Source of the DNA: Corella eumyota
Taxonomy: Eukaryota; Chordata; Ascidiacea; Phlebobranchia; Corellidae
Reading direction: 5' to 3'
Assembly (NCBI GenBank): GCA_963082875.1
Contig: OY720099.1
Location: forward strand, 2,914,001-2,978,000
Length of the DNA: 64,000 nt
How positions within the stretch are numbered: the stretch's first letter is position 1; each line of letters begins with the position of its first letter. Positions 59,621 through 64,000 of the stretch are shown here, piece by piece. The notes below the pieces were generated by a model. That model did no database searches. It saw nothing but the letters and a program-made list of their open reading frames with translations, and was not told where the DNA came from. The position numbers were made by a program, and so were the translations under genes.

Positions 59621-61655
59621 TAGCGAATTATTCATTTAAATTATTAAAAACATTCTTTAGTGGTTAGTTGATACAAGAATATAAAATTCTAGCTAAATCT
59701 TACGGATATAAACTCTGAATTTAAGTAATGTCTAAATCCATGTTTATTAAGTGGCGTCCGTTCAGCAGAACGGAATTGCCTAACTATTTTTTAAAACGAA
59801 CATTTGCACTTAATAAAAAGAGGAAATGAATCGTTGAAAAAATGATTCAGTACTAGAAAAACGAGAAGTTATAGTTAAAAGCATTGGAACTCATTGTTAA
59901 AATAGGGAGGAAAAATACGCCAAAGTTTGACAGCAAATAAATAACAATTTCATTTCAAATCAACATCAAAAACTGTTTGTTTATAAAATTAAAGGTTAGC
60001 TTATGTGGATTTATCCAAAATAAGCTACATCAACCCAACTCAAAGTAGAGCCCGGGGTAATCAAAAATAAGAAAACACAACCGCTACTCCTCGATACGCG
60101 TCTTAATTCTCACAAGCGTAAATTTGTAAATAAGCGTTTATTGTTTGATGACTGTATTTCTTGCACATTCGAACTTTCATGAGGTAGGTGATTGCGACGA
60201 TCGACGAATAAAGGGGACTTGGCCTCTGTGGGCATTATAGACATATTGGCCTCGTTTGGGCACTTCGGAAAAATAATCGGCCTTCTGTGGGCATCAGACA
60301 TGGGTGCGTCGATCATCGTCTTAAGTTGGCCATTGTTGGGCAAAAGAAACTAGGTAGTTCGTGAAAGAAATGTACTTCATCTTGTTCACTTGACCCGCTT
60401 TGTCAAAGAAAAACATGTAAAAAAAATGCTGCGATGGTCTTTCTTCATCTGTCGTTTTTGTAGTTTGATTGTTAAAATTTAAAGCTTGCAATAACGTTTT
60501 CCCATTTAAAAATTGTTAATTGTCTGTTTTTTCTAAAGTTTTGGCTGATAAACAAAAGCTGAAAACTTGCTTATCTCCGTTTGCGCGACTCCTCGGAGGG
60601 TGTTCATTTGGTCTGAGAACAGAAGCTACAAAATTCTGTTTAAATCCCAAAACCTTAATCACGTCGGGAAAATCATCATTTGTAGCGAATTATTAATTAA
60701 TTAATTTTCAAAAAACTGTCCTTTAGTGGTTAGTTGTTGGATGATACAAGAATATAAAATTCTGGCTAAATCTTACGGAAATAAACTCTGAATTTAAGTA
60801 ATGTCTAAATCCATGTTTATTAAGTGGCGTCCGTTCAGCAGAACGGAATTGCCTAACTATTTTTTAAAACGAACATTTGCACTTAATAAAAAGAGGAAAT
60901 GAATTGTTGAAAAAATGATTCAGTACTAGAAAAACGAGGTTACAGTTCCCATGTGATAAGAGTTGTTAAATAACCCGCAAATTCGATAATAACGTTTTCC
61001 CATTTAAAAATTGTTAATTGTCTGTTTTTTCTAAAGTTTTGGCTGATAAACAAAAGCTGAAAACTTGCTTATCTCCGTTTGCGCGACTCCTCGGAGGGTG
61101 TTCATTTGGTCTGAGAACAGAAGCTACAAAATTCTGTTTAAATCCCAAAACCTTAATCACGTCGGGAAAATCATCATTTGTAGCGAATTAATAATTAATT
61201 AATTTTCAAAAAACTGTCCTTTAGTGGTTAGTTGTTGGATGATACAAGAATATAAAATTCTGGCTAAATCTTACGGAAATAAACTCTGAATTTAAGTAAT
61301 GTCTAAATCCATGTTTATTGAGTGGCGTCCGTTCACCAGAACGAAATTGCCTAACTGTTTTTTAAAACGAACATTTGCACTTAATAAAAAGAGGAAATGA
61401 ATCGTTGAAAAAATGATTCAGTACTAGAAAAACGAGGTTAGAGTTCCCATGTGATAAGAGTTGTTAAATAACCTGCAAATTCGATAAACAAGTTATAGTT
61501 AAAAGCATTGGAACTCATTGTTAAAATAGGGAGGAAAAATACGCCAAAGTTTGACAGCAAATAAATAACAATTTCATTTCAAATCAACATCAAAAACTGT
61601 TTGTTTATAAAATTAAAGGTTAGCTTATGTGGATTTATCCAAAATAAGCTACATC
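59621..61655. repeat. Nested direct-repeat cluster ahead of the THAP element
   Basis: Three block types recur. R (starts TAGCGAATTA) at 59,621-59,865, 60,683-60,984 and 61,181-61,490. S (starts AAGTTATAGTTAAAAGC) at 59,866-60,030 and about 61,491-61,655. T (starts ATAACGTTTTCCCATT) at about 60,487-60,682 and 60,985-61,180. The order is R-S, spacer, T-R-T-R-S, so a T-R unit of 498 bp is tandemly duplicated and the R-S junction appears at both ends. Copies are nearly identical, so the duplications are recent. Each R carries CCGTTC-AGCA-GAACGG, a small perfect hairpin (59,758-59,773), altered in the third copy. Confidence 0.88.
60221..60343 (+). repeat. Four GGCC...TGGGCA motif copies
   Basis: GGCCTCTGTGGGCA (60,221), GGCCTCGTTTGGGCA (60,248), GGCCTTCTGTGGGCA (60,279) and GGCCATTGTTGGGCA (60,328) lie in 120 bp with uneven spacing, unlike the AT-rich surroundings. 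Several are preceded by TT to give TTGGCC. Could be a cluster of protein-binding sites or a minisatellite remnant. Confidence 0.5.
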
Positions 61656-61717
61656 TCATTGCCAAGCAGTAAAGCTAGAATAATATTTTAGTTTAATTAA
61701 AACTTCTTTCTTTGCAG

Positions 61718-64000
61718 AAATTTTTGGCATTATTTGTTTTATTGCAAATATATATATATATACATATTAATAAGATGGAATTTTTAAGTGTTGAAAGTTT
61801 ATCAAAAAAAGCTAAAACATCAACTGGAAGTGGCAATTTTTGTGAAGCTCCTGGATGCTCCAATTCTGTTTACAATACAAAAAATCTATCAGAACCAATT
61901 CATTTTCATAGGTTTCCACAGAAAAATAAAGTTCTTTTAAAAGCATGGATGCATAAGCTAAAGAGATCAAAACCTTTAGCAAAACATTCTATGATTTGCA
62001 GTCAGCATTTTGTTAAGGAAGATTATCTAACAAAAATGAAGGTTGATTCAGAAGGCCGAGCTGTGACACAATATTTGAGTAGATTAAAGCCTGACGCCGT
62101 GCCTTCAGTTTTTGATTTTAGCTCGTATGATTATAAAACAACTGATCGGCCTTCGACATCTTCACCAACTCAGGAATCTACAAGAGCTACGCGATATAAA
62201 TATAGACAAAGCAAAATGGTATGTGAAATGTAATCTTTTAGATTAAACATGAACATAATTTTATGATTTCGAGGTTTTATTAAACTTCTAACTTACACAT
62301 GCTTGACAAAACAATAATTGTTTTTACCCAACAAATGTACAGACATTTTTATTGAAACATATGTAACAAAACTTTCTAACTGCATCTATATATACTTTAA
62401 AAAAGGTAGTACAAACACGAGACATGGTTTCAACTCAAGCTCAGGAACGGGAAATTTCCCTTTTATCGGAAGATGTAAGAATATACTCAGTTTATGTAAA
62501 ATCATTAATGTTAATTTGGTCTAATGAACAATTTTTTTTAAAAGGATGAAGTAATGACTTCTGAGATCAGATGCATAGATGCTCAAACACAGACTGATTT
62601 TGTTACAACAGCTGAAGCTGCTGTAAACACTGACCGCCAACCTACCACATCATTTTTGCAGTTACCTCAGGGTAAAAGCCAGTTTGTAGGAACCATGGAA
62701 ATGGAGGTGCTATCATCATCATCAAACGATAGCAAAGATGATTCATCTGCATCAAATTACAGTGAATACATGCCTTCATCAGAAATATCTGCATTCTTGG
62801 GAGAAAAATAAAAATACTGACATTGTAACAGGACTAAAAGTAATTGTTTATGTGCACTTACTGTTAAATCTTTTTAAAATCTGTCACCACATTGGATGTG
62901 GTAAAGTTGTCCATGAAGCTCCTAAGGTTATCTATAGGAGATTTGCTGTAATAATTACAACAGAGTGCATAGCTGGACATTCCCATACATGGCGTTCCCA
63001 ACCGGTGACCAACAAACGTTTTTCCTGCAATGTTTTAATACCATCAACATTGTTTGTTATTGGAAATAGTTACTTAACATTTTTAAGCTTTTGTCGAACA
63101 CTTTATATTAAATGTGAATCTAAAAAAATTGTTATAATGTACAAAACCTTTTTATTATACCTATCGTTAATCAAATGTGGAACCGGCATAATGAGTCAAT
63201 TTTGGCAACCGTAGCTGGCAAGGGAAGAGTAGTCTCTGGGGATTCAAGATTTGATGGCCCAGGACATAACGCCACATTTGGCACATATACTCTCCTTGAT
63301 AAAGAATCCAATTTAATATTGGCACAAGAAACTATCCACGTAAGCGATGTAAAAAACAGTTACTGGCTGGAAATTGAAGGATTAAAGAAAGCTTTATTTT
63401 ATCTAAATGTGAGTTTATACACCTAATTTTTATGTTTTGTAAATACACAGTTGTGAATTGCACTGGACAAATAGCACTGTGTCATAATTACAGTATAAGT
63501 TTTTTTTTAAAGTGGACAAAGGCTATAATTAACCACTTATGGTATTCTGTGTCCACTTGCAATAAAGATGCTCAATTGTTAAAAGAAAAATGGTGTTCCC
63601 TGGTTTACCATATTCAAAATAAGCACAGTTGGTTTTTATATGAAAAATTTCATGCCTGTGATCACCCTCCATATGTAACTGATGAACAAAGAAATAAAGA
63701 ATGGCTACACCCATCAGGCATTGCTATGGAAATAATTAAGTCGGCAGTTATGAGACCAGCTTTACTGAAATCCCTTGAAAAGGTATTTATATTACTTTAG
63801 TTTTTGGTCAGCTGTATATAATTAGAAAATTAAAAAAAACCTAACCAACTGTACAGCCTGTTTATGATTTTATTTTAGGTTACAGAATTTATTCATACTG
63901 GAGAATTGGAAAGTTTACACTCTTTGTACACTAAATATTGTCCGAAACGAAAAAAATTTACAAAAAAAGGTCTACAAGCTCGATTAAGGGTGGCTGCAAT
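61718..64000 (+). pseudogene. THAP-domain transposase, Kolobok-like, decayed and cut by the window edge
   Basis: DNA transposon transposase; the N-terminal THAP finger would bind element ends. Segments: 61718-62218 (after a TTTCTTTGCAG acceptor; ATG at 61,775), 62406-62474, 62545-62761 or -62811, 62832-63172, 63173-63408, 63513-63782 and 63879 onward. The THAP zinc ligands C23, C28, C75 and H78, the invariant Trp58 and the closing AVPSVF are present. The transposase core follows: AGHSHTWRSQPV, GDSRFDGPGHNATFGTYTLL (first catalytic Asp), INHLWYSVSTC, HIQNKHSW, LHPSGIAME, LESLHSLYTKYCPKR. A frame change near 62,811 can be explained by a 70-bp intron (62,762-62,831); one near 63,172 cannot. The block normally between GDSR and INHL, with the second catalytic Asp, is missing. 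The Kolobok call is from memory of the motif order and is moderate. Confidence 0.75.
61775..62110 (+). CDS. THAP zinc-finger domain of the transposase
   Basis: About 112 residues coded in one exon: FCEAPGCSNSV (C23, C28), LLKAWMHKLKR with Trp58, ICSQHFVKEDYLT (C75, H78), and LKPDAVPSVF at the end of the domain. The C-x4-C...C-x2-H spacing fits the C2CH THAP pattern. This domain alone looks intact, unlike the catalytic part. Confidence 0.88.

Noticed and set aside
1-64000. LTR retrotransposons, endogenous viruses or Polinton-type elements
   Set aside because: No integrase, protease, capsid or envelope-like frame and no long terminal repeats were seen; the only reverse transcriptase belongs to the LINE.

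Overview
The window comes from an animal genome. It is AT-rich, with many short GT-AG introns, metazoan-type CNOT1, XPA, ATG101, RTCB, AMPK-gamma and MFSD13A genes, and tRNA-derived SINEs, hAT-like MITEs, a Tx1/L1-like LINE and a THAP-type DNA transposon. Small introns, short intergenic gaps and this repeat mix fit an ascidian tunicate (Ciona-like) best. That assignment is an inference from gene style and repeats and was not tested by a search.

Layout. 1-12,400 is one block of a 312-bp satellite (about 40 monomers) with higher-order periods of 3 and 6 monomers. 12,400-12,866 is a transition zone with a second, roughly 259-bp repeat and stray pieces of the satellite core in both orientations. 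12,867-18,080 is a nearly full-length LINE on the minus strand: poly-A tail, an open 1,257-residue endonuclease/reverse transcriptase ORF2, and a cysteine-rich ORF1 whose N-terminus is out of frame.

19,320-58,520 is a run of six host genes, all on the minus strand. In reading order from the high coordinate they are RTCB (tRNA ligase, one exon), ATG101 (autophagy initiation, one exon), MFSD13A/TMEM180 (membrane transporter-like, 9 exons), CNOT1 (scaffold of the CCR4-NOT deadenylase, about 53 exons), XPA (nucleotide excision repair, one exon) and an AMPK gamma subunit (about 16 exons). CNOT1 and MFSD13A introns carry at least eight SINE copies or fragments and two MITEs. The genes do not form one pathway; they share orientation and compactness. 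The gamma subunit is the most unusual host gene: three of its four CBS repeats lack the usual arginine, and a Ser/Pro-rich insert of about 115 residues splits the fourth.

58,521-64,000 is repeat-rich. It holds a nested direct-repeat cluster (59,621-61,655), then the start of a spliced but decayed THAP-domain transposase (Kolobok-like) that runs off the right edge. No CRISPR arrays, prokaryotic genes, canonical tRNA or rRNA genes, or LTR/virus-like elements were seen. No clearly new multi-gene system was found; the most notable items are the divergent AMPK gamma, the satellite architecture, the LINE ORF1 and the transposase lacking an internal block.
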